Shown here one piece after another: positions 44,010 through 55,869 of a stretch of 64,000 bases of DNA; position 1 is the first letter of the stretch; every line of letters begins with the position of its first letter. A program made the position numbers and the translations under genes. The notes under the pieces are model-generated. The model made no database searches, was not told where the DNA came from, and worked only from the letters and a program-made list of their open reading frames with translations. Source of the stretch: Streptomyces catenulae (GTDB lineage Bacteria; Actinomycetota; Actinomycetes; Streptomycetales; Streptomycetaceae); assembly GCF_000718015.1 (NCBI RefSeq), contig NZ_JODY01000017.1, positions 1 through 64,000 of the forward strand, in the 5' to 3' direction.

Positions 44010-45098
44010 TCAGCCCGCGTAGTCACCGGTCAGGGTCACCGCTTCGGCGTGGTCACCGCGCTCGACGATCTCACCGCTGACCCAGGCGTCCACGCCGCGG
44101 TCGGCGAGGGTGGTCAGGGCGACGTCCACGGACTCCTGCGGGACGACGGCGATCATGCCGACGCCCATGTTCAGCGTCTTCTCCAGCTCCAGGCGCTCGA
44201 CCGCACCGGCGGAGCCCACCAGGTCGAAGACCGCGCCCGGGGTCCAGGTGGAGCGATCGACGGTGGCGTGCAGTCCGTCGGGGATGACACGGGCGAGGTT
44301 GTTGGCCAGACCGCCGCCGGTGATGTGCGAGAAGGCGTGCACCGGCGCCGTACGGGTCAGCGCCAGGCAGTCCAGCGAGTAGATCTTGGTGGGCTCCAGC
44401 AGCTCCTCGCCGAGGGTCCGGCCGAACTCCGGGATCTCCCGGTCGAGGGCGAGACCCGCGCGGTCGAAGAGGACGTGGCGGACGAGCGAGTAGCCGTTGG
44501 AGTGGAGTCCGGAGGAGGCCATCGCGATCACCGCGTCGCCGCTGCGGATGCGGTCGGCGCCGAGGACCTGATCGGCCTCGACGACACCGGTGCCGGCGCC
44601 CGCGACGTCGAACTCGTCGACGCCGAGCAGACCCGGGTGCTCCGCGGTCTCGCCGCCGACCAGGGCGCAGCCCGCGAGGACGCAGCCCTCGGCGATGCCC
44701 TTGACGATCGCCGCGACCCGCTCCGGGTAGACCTTGCCGACGCAGATGTAGTCGGTCATGAAGAGCGGTTCGGCGCCGCAGACCACCAGGTCGTCGACGA
44801 CCATGCCGACGAGGTCGTGGCCGATGGTGTCGTAGACGCCCATCTTGCGGGCAATGTCGACCTTGGTGCCGACGCCGTCGGTGGCGGAGGCGAGCAGCGG
44901 GCGCTCGTACCGCTTGAGGGCGGAGGCGTCGAAGAGACCGGCGAAGCCGCCGAGCCCGCCGACGACCTCGGGGCGGGTGGCCTTCTTCACCCACTCCTTC
45001 ATGAGATCGACGGCGCGGTCGCCCGCTTCGATGTCGACACCGGCGGCCGCGTAGCTGGCGCCGCTGGTGCGCGCGGGCTCGGAGGACTCAGGAGGCAT
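44010..45098 (-). CDS. purM: Phosphoribosylformylglycinamidine cyclo-ligase
   Basis: This 362-residue AIR synthetase performs step five of purine synthesis, closing FGAM to AIR with ATP. Family motifs are ASATDGVGTKVDIARKMG (about 70-88), VGGETAEHPG (about 145), SSGLHSNGYSLVR and ITGGGLANNL. It lies 32 bp after purF on the same strand, a conserved pair. The ATG at 45098 gives MPPESSEPART; the ribosome binding site is weak, so coupling to purF translation is likely. Confidence 0.95.
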   Translation of the reverse strand: MPPESSEPARTSGASYAAAGVDIEAGDRAVDLMKEWVKKATRPEVVGGLGGFAGLFDASALKRYERPLLASATDGVGTKVDIARKMGVYDTIGHDLVGMVVDDLVVCGAEPLFMTDYICVGKVYPERVAAIVKGIAEGCVLAGCALVGGETAEHPGLLGVDEFDVAGAGTGVVEADQVLGADRIRSGDAVIAMASSGLHSNGYSLVRHVLFDRAGLALDREIPEFGRTLGEELLEPTKIYSLDCLALTRTAPVHAFSHITGGGLANNLARVIPDGLHATVDRSTWTPGAVFDLVGSAGAVERLELEKTLNMGVGMIAVVPQESVDVALTTLADRGVDAWVSGEIVERGDHAEAVTLTGDYAG

Positions 45099-45130
45099 GG
45101 CCCAGAACTTTCGTGTGATGGGTGTGCAGG

Positions 45131-46690
45131 CTACGGACGGCGCAGCGCATCGGCGCCACCGACACCGGCCGTCAGCGTCCCGACGCCGTCGACATCCGGC
45201 TTGGCCCCGCCCGCGCTCTCCGCTTCCAGGAGGTGCTTGCCGAGCAGCTCGGGGTCGGGCAGCTCCATCGGGTACTCGCCGTCGAAGCAGGCGCGGCAGA
45301 GCTTCGGCTTCTCGATCGTGGTCGCTTCGATCATGCCGTCGATGGAGATGTACGCCAGGGAGTCGGCCCCCAGCGACTTGCCGATCTCGTCGACCGTGAG
45401 TCCGTTGGCGATCAGCTCGGCGCGGGTGGCGAAGTCGATGCCGAAGAAGCACGGCCACTTGATGGGCGGCGAGGAGATCCGGATGTGGATCTCCTTGGCA
45501 CCGGCCTCGCGCAACATGCGGACCAGGGCGCGCTGGGTGTTGCCGCGGACGATGGAGTCGTCGACGACCACCAGGCGCTTGCCGCGGATGACTTCCTTGA
45601 GCGGGTTGAGCTTGAGGCGGATGCCGAGCTGCCGGATGGTCTGCGAGGGCTGGATGAAGGTCCGGCCGACGTAGGAGTTCTTGACCAGTCCGGAGCCGTA
45701 CGGGATGCCGCTGGCCTCGGCGTAGCCGACGGCCGCCGGGGTGCCGGACTCGGGCGTCGCTATCACCAGATCGGCCTCGGCGGGCGCCTCGGCGGCCAGC
45801 TTGCGGCCCATCTCCACACGGGAGAGATAGACGTTGCGGCCGGCGATGTCGGTGTCCGGGCGGGCGAGGTAGACGTACTCGAAGACGCAGCCCTTGGGGC
45901 GGGCGTCGGCGAAGCGCGTGGCGCGCAGGCCGTTCTCGTCGATGGCGACCATCTCGCCGGGCTCGATCTCCCGGATGAAGGACGCGCCGCAGATGTCCAG
46001 CGCGGCGGTCTCCGAGGCGACCACCCAGCCGCGCTCCAGACGGCCGAGGACCAGCGGGCGGATGCCCTGCGGGTCGCGGGCGGCGTAGAGCGTGTGCTCG
46101 TCCATGAAGCAGAGCGAGAAGGCGCCCTTGACCTTCGGGAGGACGCGCGGCGCGGCCTCCTCGACGGTCAGCGGCTTGCCGTCCTCGTCGACCTGACCGG
46201 CGAGCAGCGCCGTGACCAGGTCAGTGTCGTTGGTGGCCGCGACCTGGGTCGCGCGGCCGCCCTCGCGGGGCAGGGCCGCGACCAGATCCGCCAGCTCGGC
46301 GGTGTTCACCAGGTTGCCGTTGTGGCCGAGCGCGATCGAGCCGTGCGCGGTGGCGCGGAACGTCGGCTGGGCGTTCTCCCACACCGAGGCACCGGTGGTG
46401 GAGTAGCGGGCATGGCCCACGGCGATGTGGCCCTGGAGGGAGCCGAGCGAGGTCTCGTCGAAGACTTGGGACACCAGGCCCATGTCCTTGAAGACGAGGA
46501 TCTGCGAGCCGTTGCTCACTGCGATGCCCGCGGACTCCTGTCCACGGTGCTGCAGCGCGTACAGCCCGAAATAGGTGAGTTTGGCGACCTCTTCGCCCGG
46601 CGCCCAGACACCGAAGACGCCGCAAGCGTCCTGGGGGCCCTTCTCGCCGGGGAGCAGGTCGTGGCTGAGTCGTCCGTCACCACGAGGCAC
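45131..46690 (-). CDS. purF: Amidophosphoribosyltransferase
   Basis: This 519-residue enzyme catalyses the first committed step of purine synthesis, PRPP plus glutamine to phosphoribosylamine. A 22-residue propeptide precedes Cys23 (DACGVFGVWAP), the Ntn nucleophile. The PRPP loop is VVVDDSIVRGNT, and the cysteines in KWPCFFG and LCRACFDGEYP fit the [4Fe-4S] ligands of the B. subtilis-type enzyme. The start is GTG at 46690. It heads the purF-purM unit and would be feedback-inhibited by purine nucleotides. Confidence 0.96.
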   Translation of the reverse strand: MPRGDGRLSHDLLPGEKGPQDACGVFGVWAPGEEVAKLTYFGLYALQHRGQESAGIAVSNGSQILVFKDMGLVSQVFDETSLGSLQGHIAVGHARYSTTGASVWENAQPTFRATAHGSIALGHNGNLVNTAELADLVAALPREGGRATQVAATNDTDLVTALLAGQVDEDGKPLTVEEAAPRVLPKVKGAFSLCFMDEHTLYAARDPQGIRPLVLGRLERGWVVASETAALDICGASFIREIEPGEMVAIDENGLRATRFADARPKGCVFEYVYLARPDTDIAGRNVYLSRVEMGRKLAAEAPAEADLVIATPESGTPAAVGYAEASGIPYGSGLVKNSYVGRTFIQPSQTIRQLGIRLKLNPLKEVIRGKRLVVVDDSIVRGNTQRALVRMLREAGAKEIHIRISSPPIKWPCFFGIDFATRAELIANGLTVDEIGKSLGADSLAYISIDGMIEATTIEKPKLCRACFDGEYPMELPDPELLGKHLLEAESAGGAKPDVDGVGTLTAGVGGADALRRP

Positions 46691-47000
46691 GCCTTGAGTC
46701 TAGGGCAGGTCGCTGATTCATCCGAACCGGGGATGGCCGGTGGGCCGGATGCCTGCATGTGAGCGGCGCGCGACGGCCGTGCGCCGGTCCGGTGCGCCGC
46801 CCGCCCGCCGGGGCCGCGCACCGGGCGGCGCGGCGGCCACACCCCTTGGGGCGTCTGGCCTCGGGCGGTACGGCGCGGGGCGGACGCACCGGCCGGGGCG
46901 CGGCCCCGGCGGACGGGCGGGAGGCGACCGGGCGCCGCGCCCCGGGCGGGCGGCCGCGGGCGGGTGTGAGATGCGCTACGCCGGGGACGGCAACGGTCTT
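46691..47000. other. purF upstream region
   Basis: This 310-bp, very GC-rich stretch must contain the purF promoter. I see no recognisable operator, riboswitch or gene. Confidence 0.35.
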
Positions 47001-47789
47001 TCAGGACAGGATCGGAAGATACCCGCCGATGTCGGCGCGCTCGCCGCTGGCGGTGACCTTCGCGGCGTCCCGCGCCTCGGACCAGGACGTCCGGCCGGTG
47101 GCCAGGCGTATCCACGTCAGCGGGTCGGTCTCGACGACGTTCGGCGGGGTGCCGCGGGTGTGGCGGGGGCCCTCGACGCACTGGACGACGGCGAAGGGCG
47201 GGACGCGGACCTCGACGGATCCGCCCGGCGCCGCGGCGGCCAGCGCGTCGGCGAGCAGGCGGGTGGCGGTGGCGAGGGCCTGGCGGTCGTAGGGGATCTC
47301 GGTGCCGAGCGCGGCGGCGAGATCGTCGGTGTGCACGACGAGTTCGACGCAGCGGGTGGCGAGGACGTCGACGAGCCGCATGGCGGCGGGCCGGACCGCG
47401 ACCACCCGCTCGGCCGGATCCTCCTCGACGACCCGGGCGAACTCCTCGGCGGTGCGCTCCAGCAGCTCCACCGGGTCGTGGGCGGCGGCCAGCGCGCGGG
47501 TGCGGTCGTCGACCGAGGCAGCGAAGGTGGCGGAGGCGTGCGGCCACTGCGCCGGGGTGGCCTCCGCCCGGGCCGGCGGCGGCAGTTCGAGGCCGCGGGC
47601 GACGCTGCCGGTGGCCATGGAGAGGTGCGCGACCAGCTCGCGCACCGTCCACTCCCCCAGCCGCGTCGGCAGGGCGAACTGCTCGGGGGTGAGGGCGCGT
47701 ACGGCGGCGCGGACGTGGTCGAGCTGGGCCAGGACGGCGGCGCGGGTCTTCCTGCCGTCGTACCGGCGGGCGCGGGCGGCGGATGTCAT
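47001..47789 (-). CDS. Maleylpyruvate isomerase-family, mycothiol-dependent-type protein
   Basis: This 262-residue protein has an N-terminal DinB-like/MDMPI domain with metal-ligand positions in LGEWTVRELVAHLSM and ELVVHTDDLAAALG. A C-terminal sterol-carrier-like segment follows (TDPLTWIRLATGRTSWSEAR). Actinobacteria carry many paralogues, most of unknown substrate; the named activity belongs to only a few. It sits between purF and the repeat-protein gene without obvious operon partners. Confidence 0.85.
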   Translation of the reverse strand: MTSAARARRYDGRKTRAAVLAQLDHVRAAVRALTPEQFALPTRLGEWTVRELVAHLSMATGSVARGLELPPPARAEATPAQWPHASATFAASVDDRTRALAAAHDPVELLERTAEEFARVVEEDPAERVVAVRPAAMRLVDVLATRCVELVVHTDDLAAALGTEIPYDRQALATATRLLADALAAAAPGGSVEVRVPPFAVVQCVEGPRHTRGTPPNVVETDPLTWIRLATGRTSWSEARDAAKVTASGERADIGGYLPILS

Positions 47790-48165
47790 GCGTTTCAGCC
47801 TAGGCGGCACCACCGACAATCGGCCGGGGCTTTCCGCGCTCCGGGCCGTATCGCGGAATGCCGTCCGTGTCCTTTTCCGGCAGATACCGGTGAACGGCCC
47901 GGGAGAAACGTTCTGTGAATCCCGTGGTGCCGCCGTACCGGGAAGGGCGGTACGGAACGTCATGCCTTCCGCACGGCCCGGAAAAGGGCCCGGCGGGCGC
48001 GGGCGGCAGGCGGGCGGAGGGCCGCGGAAGCCTTGCGGGGTGCGGGTTGTGCGGGGGTGGCGCCGTGGTGGGCGGGGCGGTCCGGTGCCGTCCCGGGGCG
48101 CCCCGGGGAACCGGTCAGACAAAAGGGGACGCGTACCACCATGGGTGTGGATAAAGCAGAGGTAA
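47790..48165. other. Intergenic region upstream of the DUF7507-repeat gene
   Basis: No gene is supported over 376 bp. The region is divergent and should hold promoters for both neighbours; GC falls toward 48165. No confident -35/-10 pair was found. Confidence 0.35.
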
Positions 48166-51100
48166 GTGCGTGTACTGATGCCCGCAAAGCGGATAAATAT
48201 CTACGTTCCCCGCATGATGCTGAAACGTAGATATCGGGTATATGGCGAAAGCGGGTGGCACAGCCGGGCGCGGAGATGGGCCATGGCCCTGCTGGGTGTG
48301 CTCAGCATGGTGGCCGCGACGCTCGGCATGCCCGCCACCGCCGCCCATGCCCAAGGGGCGGGCGTACCGCTGGTGAACGAGACGTTCACCGGAGCCACGG
48401 CGGACCCGGAGTTCGAAGGGTTCGGGAACGCGTGCCTGACCGGCGCGCCCTCCGCCCCCGCACCCGGTCCGGGGACGCATCCGCTCGGCGGCTGCCCGAC
48501 GAACGAGGTCGGTCCCGTACCGCCGAACGACGGTGCGCCGCACGGCTATCTGAACCTCACCGACGCCGGTCACGACCGGTCCGCGGCGGCGCTGTACAAC
48601 CACGCCCTCCCCGCGAACCAGGGCCTGGTGACCACGTTCGACCAGTGGCAGTACGGGAACACCACCAACCCGCCGGCCGACGGCATCTCGTTCTTCCTCA
48701 TCGACGGCGCGGCCACGCTGGACGCGCCGGGCGCGTTCGGCGGCAGCCTCGGCTATGCGCAGAAGCTGCCGAACGACGATCCCGGGCAGCCGTTCCTGCC
48801 GGGCGTCAACCGCGGCTACCTCGGCGTCGGTCTGGACGTCCTGGGGAACTTCTTCGGCGACTGGGAGCACCGGGGCAACGGCTGTACGCAGCGGTCCCCG
48901 GCGGGCACCGGGTTCCATGTCCCCGCCCCGGGCGCGAACATGGTCACGCTGCGCGGACCGGGTCACGGCACCGAGGGCTACTGCTTCCTGGACGCCACCA
49001 CCAGCAACTTCTCCACCACCGGACCCTGGCCCTCCACGCTGCCGGGCCAGCTGCACGGGCCGACCACCGCGATGCCGCCGAGCGCGACGCCCGCCGAGGC
49101 CGAGGCGCTGCTGGAGCCGTCGCGGCGCACCGTGACCGTGGAGGTCTCGCCCGCGCCGAACCCGGTCGTCACCGTCTGGATCGACTTCCACGACGGCAAC
49201 GGCACCCAGGAGGTGCTCTCCACCCCGGCGCCCAACCCGGTGCCGAGCACCTACAAGTTCGGGTTCGCCGGATCGACCGGTGACTTCACCGACGTCCATC
49301 TGATCCGGAACGTCACCGTGCACCCGGCCGCGGCGCTGCCGGAGCTCAACCTCGTCAAGCAGGTCTCCGAGGCCACCGAGGTCCCGCAGCCGCTGACGCC
49401 GGGTCAGCAGGTGCCGTTCGAGTACGTCGTCACCAACAGCGGCAATGTCACGCTGAACGAGGTGAACGTCACGGACGACCACGTCCCGGGCATCACCTGT
49501 CCGCAGACCACGTTGGCCAGCGGCCAGAGCATGACCTGTACCGGCACCTATACCGTCACCGACGCGGACGCCGAGGCCGGGTCGGTGACCAATACCGCCG
49601 TCGCCCACGGCACGGGACCCGAAGGGCCGGTGGATTCCCCACCGGACGAAGTGACGCTACCGGTCCAACGCGGGCCGGGACTGCGGCTGGAGAAGACGAC
49701 CGACGAGGGCCGGGAGTACCGCGTCGGTGACGAGGTCACGTACCACTACACCGTCACCAACACCGGTCCGACCACGCTGAACGACATCCGGGTCTCCGAC
49801 GACCACGTCACCGGCATCACCTGCGAGGCCACCACGCTGGCCCCGGACGCGAGTACCGGCTGTACGGGGACGTACACCGTCACCGAGGCGGACGGCCGGG
49901 CCGGGTCGGTGACGAACACGGCCGTCGCCCACGGGACGTCGGACGGCACCCCGGTCGAATCCGGGCCGGACCAGGCGGTCATCGCGGTCGCCTCGGACCT
50001 CTCGCTGAGCCTGACGAAGAGCGTCGACGACTCGCACCCGTACGAGGTCGGGGACGAGGTGACCTACACCTACACGGTCACCAACACCGGGGACGGCACG
50101 CTCGACGACCTCACCGTCACCGACGACCGGGCGACCGGGATCACCTGCCAGGCCACCACGCTGGCGCCGGGCGCGAGTACCACCTGCACCGGCACCTACA
50201 CCGTGACCAGGGCCGACGCGGATCTGGGGAATGTCACCAACGTGGCCTTCGCCCAGGGGCGGTCCGACGGGACGACCGTGCAGTCGCCGCCGGACGACGC
50301 CTCCATCGACGTGGTCCCCAACCAGCCGGGGCTGGAGATCCAGAAGGTCGTCGACTCCTCGCACCCGTACCAGGTCGGTGACACCGTCACCTACCGGTAC
50401 ACCGTGCGGAACTCCGGGAACACCACGATCGACAACGTCACCGTGGCCGACGACCGGGTCTCCGGGATCACCTGTCAGGACACCACGCTGGCCCCCGGGG
50501 AGAGCACCGAGTGCACCGGTACGTACACGGTGACCGCCGCCGACGCGGACGCCGGGCAGGTGCGCAACACCGCCGTGGCCCGCGGACAGTCGGACGGCAC
50601 CGAGGTGGAGTCGCCGCCGGACAGCGCGGAGATCGAGGTCGGACGGAACGAGCCCGGGCTGTCGATCAACAAGACGGTCGACTCCTCGCACCCGTACCGC
50701 GTCGGTGACGAGGTGACGTACACCTACAGCGTCACCAACACCGGCAACACCACGATCAACGGTGTGACCGTCGCCGACGACCGGGTCTCCGGGATCACCT
50801 GCGAGGCCACCACGCTGGCGCCCGGGGCGAGCACCACCTGCACCGGTACGTACACCGTGACCGCCGCCGACGCGGCGGCCGGGAGCGTGGCCAACACGGC
50901 GGTGGCGCACGGGCGGTCCGACGGGACGGCGGTGGAGTCGCCGCCGGACAGCGCCCGGATCGACACCGTGGCCGACCGGCCCGGACTCTCGATCGACAAG
51001 ACCGTCGACACCTCCCGCACCTACGCGGTGGGCGACCGGATCACCTACACCTACCGGGTCACCAACACCGGGAACACCACGATCAGCGGCGTGACCGTCG

Positions 51101-51864
51101 CCGACAACCGGGTCTCCGGGATCGCCTGCCTGGCGACCACGCTGGACCCGGGTGAGAGCACCACCTGCACCGGCAGCTACACGGTGACCGGCGCCGACGC
51201 GGAAGCCGGGCACGTCGCCAACACGGCGGTGGCGCACGGCCAGTCCGACGGCACCACGGTGGAATCGCCGCCGGACAGCGCGGAGGTCCAGGTCGGGCGG
51301 AACGAGCCCCGGCTGTCGATCAAGAAGACCGTCGACACCTCCCGCACCTACCGGGTGGGCGACCGGATCACGTACACCTACACCGTCACCAACACCGGGA
51401 CCACGACGCTGCACGGCGTCGCGGTCGAGGACGACCGGGTCTCCGACGTGACCTGCCGGGCGACCACGCTGGCGCCGGGTGGCAGCACCACCTGCACCGG
51501 CACCTACACCGTCACCAAGGAGGACGCGGAGCGCGGCAAGGTCACCAACACCGCGGTGGCCACCGCCGACGGCGGGGTCCGCTCCGCACCGTCCCAGGCG
51601 ACCGTCCAGGTCAAGGAGCGGAAGCCGTGCAAGGGGAAGGACTGCCGTCCCTGCAAGGGCAAGGACTGCCGCCCGTGCAAGGGGAAGCACTGCGACCGCC
51701 CCTGCCACGGCAAGCACTGTGACAAGCCCTGCAAGGGGAAGCACTGCGACCGTCCGTGCCACGGCAAGGACTGCGACAAGCGGTGCGACGGCAAGCACCA
51801 GGACAAGCACGGTGACGACCACTGCGACAAGCCGTGCGACGGGAGGCGCTGCGAACAGGAGTGA
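48166..51864 (+). CDS. Secreted repeat protein: lectin-like domain, seven DUF7507/DUF11 repeats, Cys/Lys/His tail
   Basis: This is a cell-surface or secreted protein of up to 1232 residues. A signal sequence (WAMALLGVLSMVAATLGMPA, cut near AHA-QG) is followed by a lectin-like beta-sandwich (about 65-390; GISFFLIDGAATLDAPGAFG). Seven Ig-like repeats of about 109 residues follow (VGDEVTYTYTVTNTG, VADDRVSGITC, TCTGTYTVT), each with a conserved Cys pair. The last 80 residues are a tandem PCKGKDCR-type tail with about 16 cysteines and no sortase signal. An adhesive or metal-binding coat role is inferred. The start is uncertain: GTG 48166, ATG 48178, or ATG 48214 inside a hairpin. Confidence 0.85.
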   Translation: MRVLMPAKRINIYVPRMMLKRRYRVYGESGWHSRARRWAMALLGVLSMVAATLGMPATAAHAQGAGVPLVNETFTGATADPEFEGFGNACLTGAPSAPAPGPGTHPLGGCPTNEVGPVPPNDGAPHGYLNLTDAGHDRSAAALYNHALPANQGLVTTFDQWQYGNTTNPPADGISFFLIDGAATLDAPGAFGGSLGYAQKLPNDDPGQPFLPGVNRGYLGVGLDVLGNFFGDWEHRGNGCTQRSPAGTGFHVPAPGANMVTLRGPGHGTEGYCFLDATTSNFSTTGPWPSTLPGQLHGPTTAMPPSATPAEAEALLEPSRRTVTVEVSPAPNPVVTVWIDFHDGNGTQEVLSTPAPNPVPSTYKFGFAGSTGDFTDVHLIRNVTVHPAAALPELNLVKQVSEATEVPQPLTPGQQVPFEYVVTNSGNVTLNEVNVTDDHVPGITCPQTTLASGQSMTCTGTYTVTDADAEAGSVTNTAVAHGTGPEGPVDSPPDEVTLPVQRGPGLRLEKTTDEGREYRVGDEVTYHYTVTNTGPTTLNDIRVSDDHVTGITCEATTLAPDASTGCTGTYTVTEADGRAGSVTNTAVAHGTSDGTPVESGPDQAVIAVASDLSLSLTKSVDDSHPYEVGDEVTYTYTVTNTGDGTLDDLTVTDDRATGITCQATTLAPGASTTCTGTYTVTRADADLGNVTNVAFAQGRSDGTTVQSPPDDASIDVVPNQPGLEIQKVVDSSHPYQVGDTVTYRYTVRNSGNTTIDNVTVADDRVSGITCQDTTLAPGESTECTGTYTVTAADADAGQVRNTAVARGQSDGTEVESPPDSAEIEVGRNEPGLSINKTVDSSHPYRVGDEVTYTYSVTNTGNTTINGVTVADDRVSGITCEATTLAPGASTTCTGTYTVTAADAAAGSVANTAVAHGRSDGTAVESPPDSARIDTVADRPGLSIDKTVDTSRTYAVGDRITYTYRVTNTGNTTISGVTVADNRVSGIACLATTLDPGESTTCTGSYTVTGADAEAGHVANTAVAHGQSDGTTVESPPDSAEVQVGRNEPRLSIKKTVDTSRTYRVGDRITYTYTVTNTGTTTLHGVAVEDDRVSDVTCRATTLAPGGSTTCTGTYTVTKEDAERGKVTNTAVATADGGVRSAPSQATVQVKERKPCKGKDCRPCKGKDCRPCKGKHCDRPCHGKHCDKPCKGKHCDRPCHGKDCDKRCDGKHQDKHGDDHCDKPCDGRRCEQE
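48197..48234 (+). promoter_or_regulatory. Hairpin at the translation start of the repeat-protein gene
   Basis: Perfect 11-bp arms ATATCTACGTT (48197-48207) and AACGTAGATAT (48224-48234) flank a 16-base loop that contains two in-frame ATG codons (48214, 48217). The arms are AT-rich, unlike ordinary terminators here. It could be an RNA switch over the start codon or a repressor operator. Confidence 0.55.
49342..51614 (+). repeat. Seven-copy intragenic repeat of about 327 bp
   Basis: Repeat units begin near 49342, 49681, 50003, 50333, 50659, 50986 and 51312. Units 4 to 7 are the most alike, including runs such as GTCTCCGGGATCACCTG. Copy-number change by recombination is likely. Confidence 0.85.
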
Positions 51865-51968
51865 GGCACCCGGCGCGACGGTGAGGCCCCCGGAGGACTG
51901 ACCGCCACGCCGTACGACAGGGCGTCCGCCGACCACCGGCGGGCGCCCTCGTCGTCGCCGACCGCACG

Positions 51969-52002
51969 GGAACGGCCCGCCGGGAATCCCGGCGGGCCGT
52001 TC
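51969..52002. terminator. Bidirectional intrinsic terminator
   Basis: GGAACGGCCCGCCGGGA pairs perfectly with TCCCGGCGGGCCGTTCC with no spare loop bases, so the innermost pairs open into the loop. It lies between the convergent repeat-protein and purL genes. Confidence 0.85.
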
Positions 52003-52036
52003 CGCGGTCAGCTCACCGCCGCACGGTGGCGCTCCC

Positions 52037-54282
<2,246 letters not shown>

Positions 54283-54286
<4 letters not shown>

Positions 54287-54963
54287 GCGTTGACCAACTT
54301 CTTCAGGATCGAGGTGAAGAACCCGAGGCCGTCGGTGCGGCCCGTGCCGATCAGCGGTTCCACGGCGTGCTCGGGGTGCGGCATGAGGCCGACGACGTTG
54401 CCCGCCTCGTTGGTGATTCCGGCGATGTCGCGGAGCGAGCCGTTGGGGTTCACGTCGAGGTAGCGGAAGGCGACGCGGCCCTCGGCCTCCAGCATGTCGA
54501 GCGTGCGCGCGTCGGCGACGTAGCGGCCGTCGATGTTCTTGAGCGGGACGGAGATCTCCTGACCGGCGGTGTAATCCGTGGTCCAGGCGGTGTCCGCGTT
54601 CTCCACCCGCAGCTTCTGCTCCCGGCAGACGAAGTGCAGGCTCTCGTTGCGCAGCATCGCGCCGGGCAGCAGATGCGTCTCGGTGAGCACCTGGAAGCCG
54701 TTGCAGATACCGAGGACGGGCAGGCCGTCCTTCGCCTGCGCGATGACGGACTCCATCACCGGCGAGAACCGGGAGATCGCCCCCGCCCGCAGGTAGTCGC
54801 CGTACGAGAAGCCGCCGGGCAGCACCACGGCGTCGACCTGCTTGAGGTCCTTGTCCCGGTGCCACAGCGGCACCGCCTCCGCGCCGGCGACCCGGACGGC
54901 GCGCTGGGTGTCACGGTCGTCGAGCGTCCCGGGGAACGTCACGACTCCGACGCGTGCAGTCAT
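54283..54963 (-). CDS. purQ: Phosphoribosylformylglycinamidine synthase subunit PurQ
   Basis: This 226-residue class I glutaminase supplies ammonia to PurL. The nucleophile is the cysteine of [10 protein letters not shown] (near 86), and the His/Glu pair is in [12 protein letters not shown] (near 195). The start overlaps purS by four bases and the end overlaps purL by four. Confidence 0.96.
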
Positions 54964-55211
54964 GATCCGGCCTCGACGCGGACGGTGAAGTCCTCGATGA
55001 CGGTGTTGGCGAGGAAGGTCTCGGCCATCTCGCGGATACGGGCGAGGGCGGCGTCGTCGGCCGGGCCCTCCACCTCAAGTTCGAAACGCTTGCCCTGACG
55101 GACGTCGGCGATCCCCTCGAATCCCAGGCGTGGCAGTGCGCGCTGCACCGCCTGCCCCTGCGGGTCGAGGATCTCCGGCTTGAGCATGACGTCGACTACG
55201 ACGCGTGCCAC
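54960..55211 (-). CDS. purS: Phosphoribosylformylglycinamidine synthase subunit PurS
   Basis: This 83-residue structural subunit bridges PurL and PurQ. Motifs are [20 protein letters not shown] and [17 protein letters not shown]. The GTG at 55211 has GGGAG five bases upstream; GTG at 55217 is the alternative. It is the first gene of purS-purQ-purL. Confidence 0.94.
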   Translation of the reverse strand: MARVVVDVMLKPEILDPQGQAVQRALPRLGFEGIADVRQGKRFELEVEGPADDAALARIREMAETFLANTVIEDFTVRVEAGS

Positions 55212-55217
55212 TGGCAC

Positions 55218-55511
55218 TCCCGGTGGTGTGGTGCGTAAGGCGGTTCCCTCACACTACCGTGTGCGAAATTCTACGCGCATAGATAAGTGATCGTCCCCTC
55301 ACGGTGCGGTATCGGCCCGACGTGCACACCATGGAAAATCCTCGAAAAGATCCACGCTCCGGATTGCGACATGACACGCTGAAGAAATTAACTGGGCTTC
55401 ACAATGCATTGCCCACCGCTGTACAAATGAAAAAGCATTGATTCCTGTCAACAGGATCCGAAGCAACGCCCCACGTCAACACGGGGTTGCTGCACGAAAG
55501 GACCGATATCC
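55218..55511. promoter_or_regulatory. AT-rich divergent region between purS and lsrL
   Basis: The 294-bp region is among the most AT-rich in the window, especially 55330-55450 (GAAGAAATTAACTGG, GTACAAATGAAAAAGC). It contains the dyad CCTGT-CAA-CAGG near 55445-55455 and promoters for both genes. Lsr2-type proteins bind AT-rich DNA, so self-regulation is plausible. Confidence 0.5.
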
Positions 55512-55832
55512 GTGGCGCAGCGCGTAGTGGTAACGCTCTCCGACGACATCGACGGAGGAGAAGCCGCAGAGACGGTCGCCTTCGGATTGGACGGGAAGTC
55601 GTACGAGATCGACCTCAATCCCGCCAATGCGAAGAAACTGCGCGACACCCTGGAGCCGTTCGTCGAGGCCGGGCGGAAGCGGGCCAGGTCAGGCAGGACC
55701 TACCACCGCACCGCGGTGACCCCCGACCCGGCGGCGGTCCGCGCCTGGGCCCGCTCGCACCAGATGGAGGTGCCGCCGCGCGGCCGCATCCCCAAGAAGG
55801 TCTACGAGGCGTTCAGCGCGGCCAACCACTGA
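55512..55832 (+). CDS. lsrL: Lsr2-family nucleoid-associated protein (LsrL-type)
   Basis: This 106-residue Lsr2 paralogue has an N-terminal dimerisation/oligomerisation domain (MAQRVVVTLSDDIDGGEAAE, VAFGLDGKSYEIDLN). The C-terminal DNA-binding domain has the AT-hook-like RGR motif in VPPRGRIPKKVYEAFSAAN, preceded by RAWARSHQMEV. Lsr2 proteins silence AT-rich foreign DNA and specialised metabolism. Its place next to the pur genes suits the second paralogue, LsrL, rather than Lsr2 itself. The GTG start has AAGGA nine bases upstream. Confidence 0.93.
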   Translation: MAQRVVVTLSDDIDGGEAAETVAFGLDGKSYEIDLNPANAKKLRDTLEPFVEAGRKRARSGRTYHRTAVTPDPAAVRAWARSHQMEVPPRGRIPKKVYEAFSAANH

Positions 55833-55869
55833 GCCGCGCGCGGCCCGCCGGGGCCCGCGCGGAGCCGAC

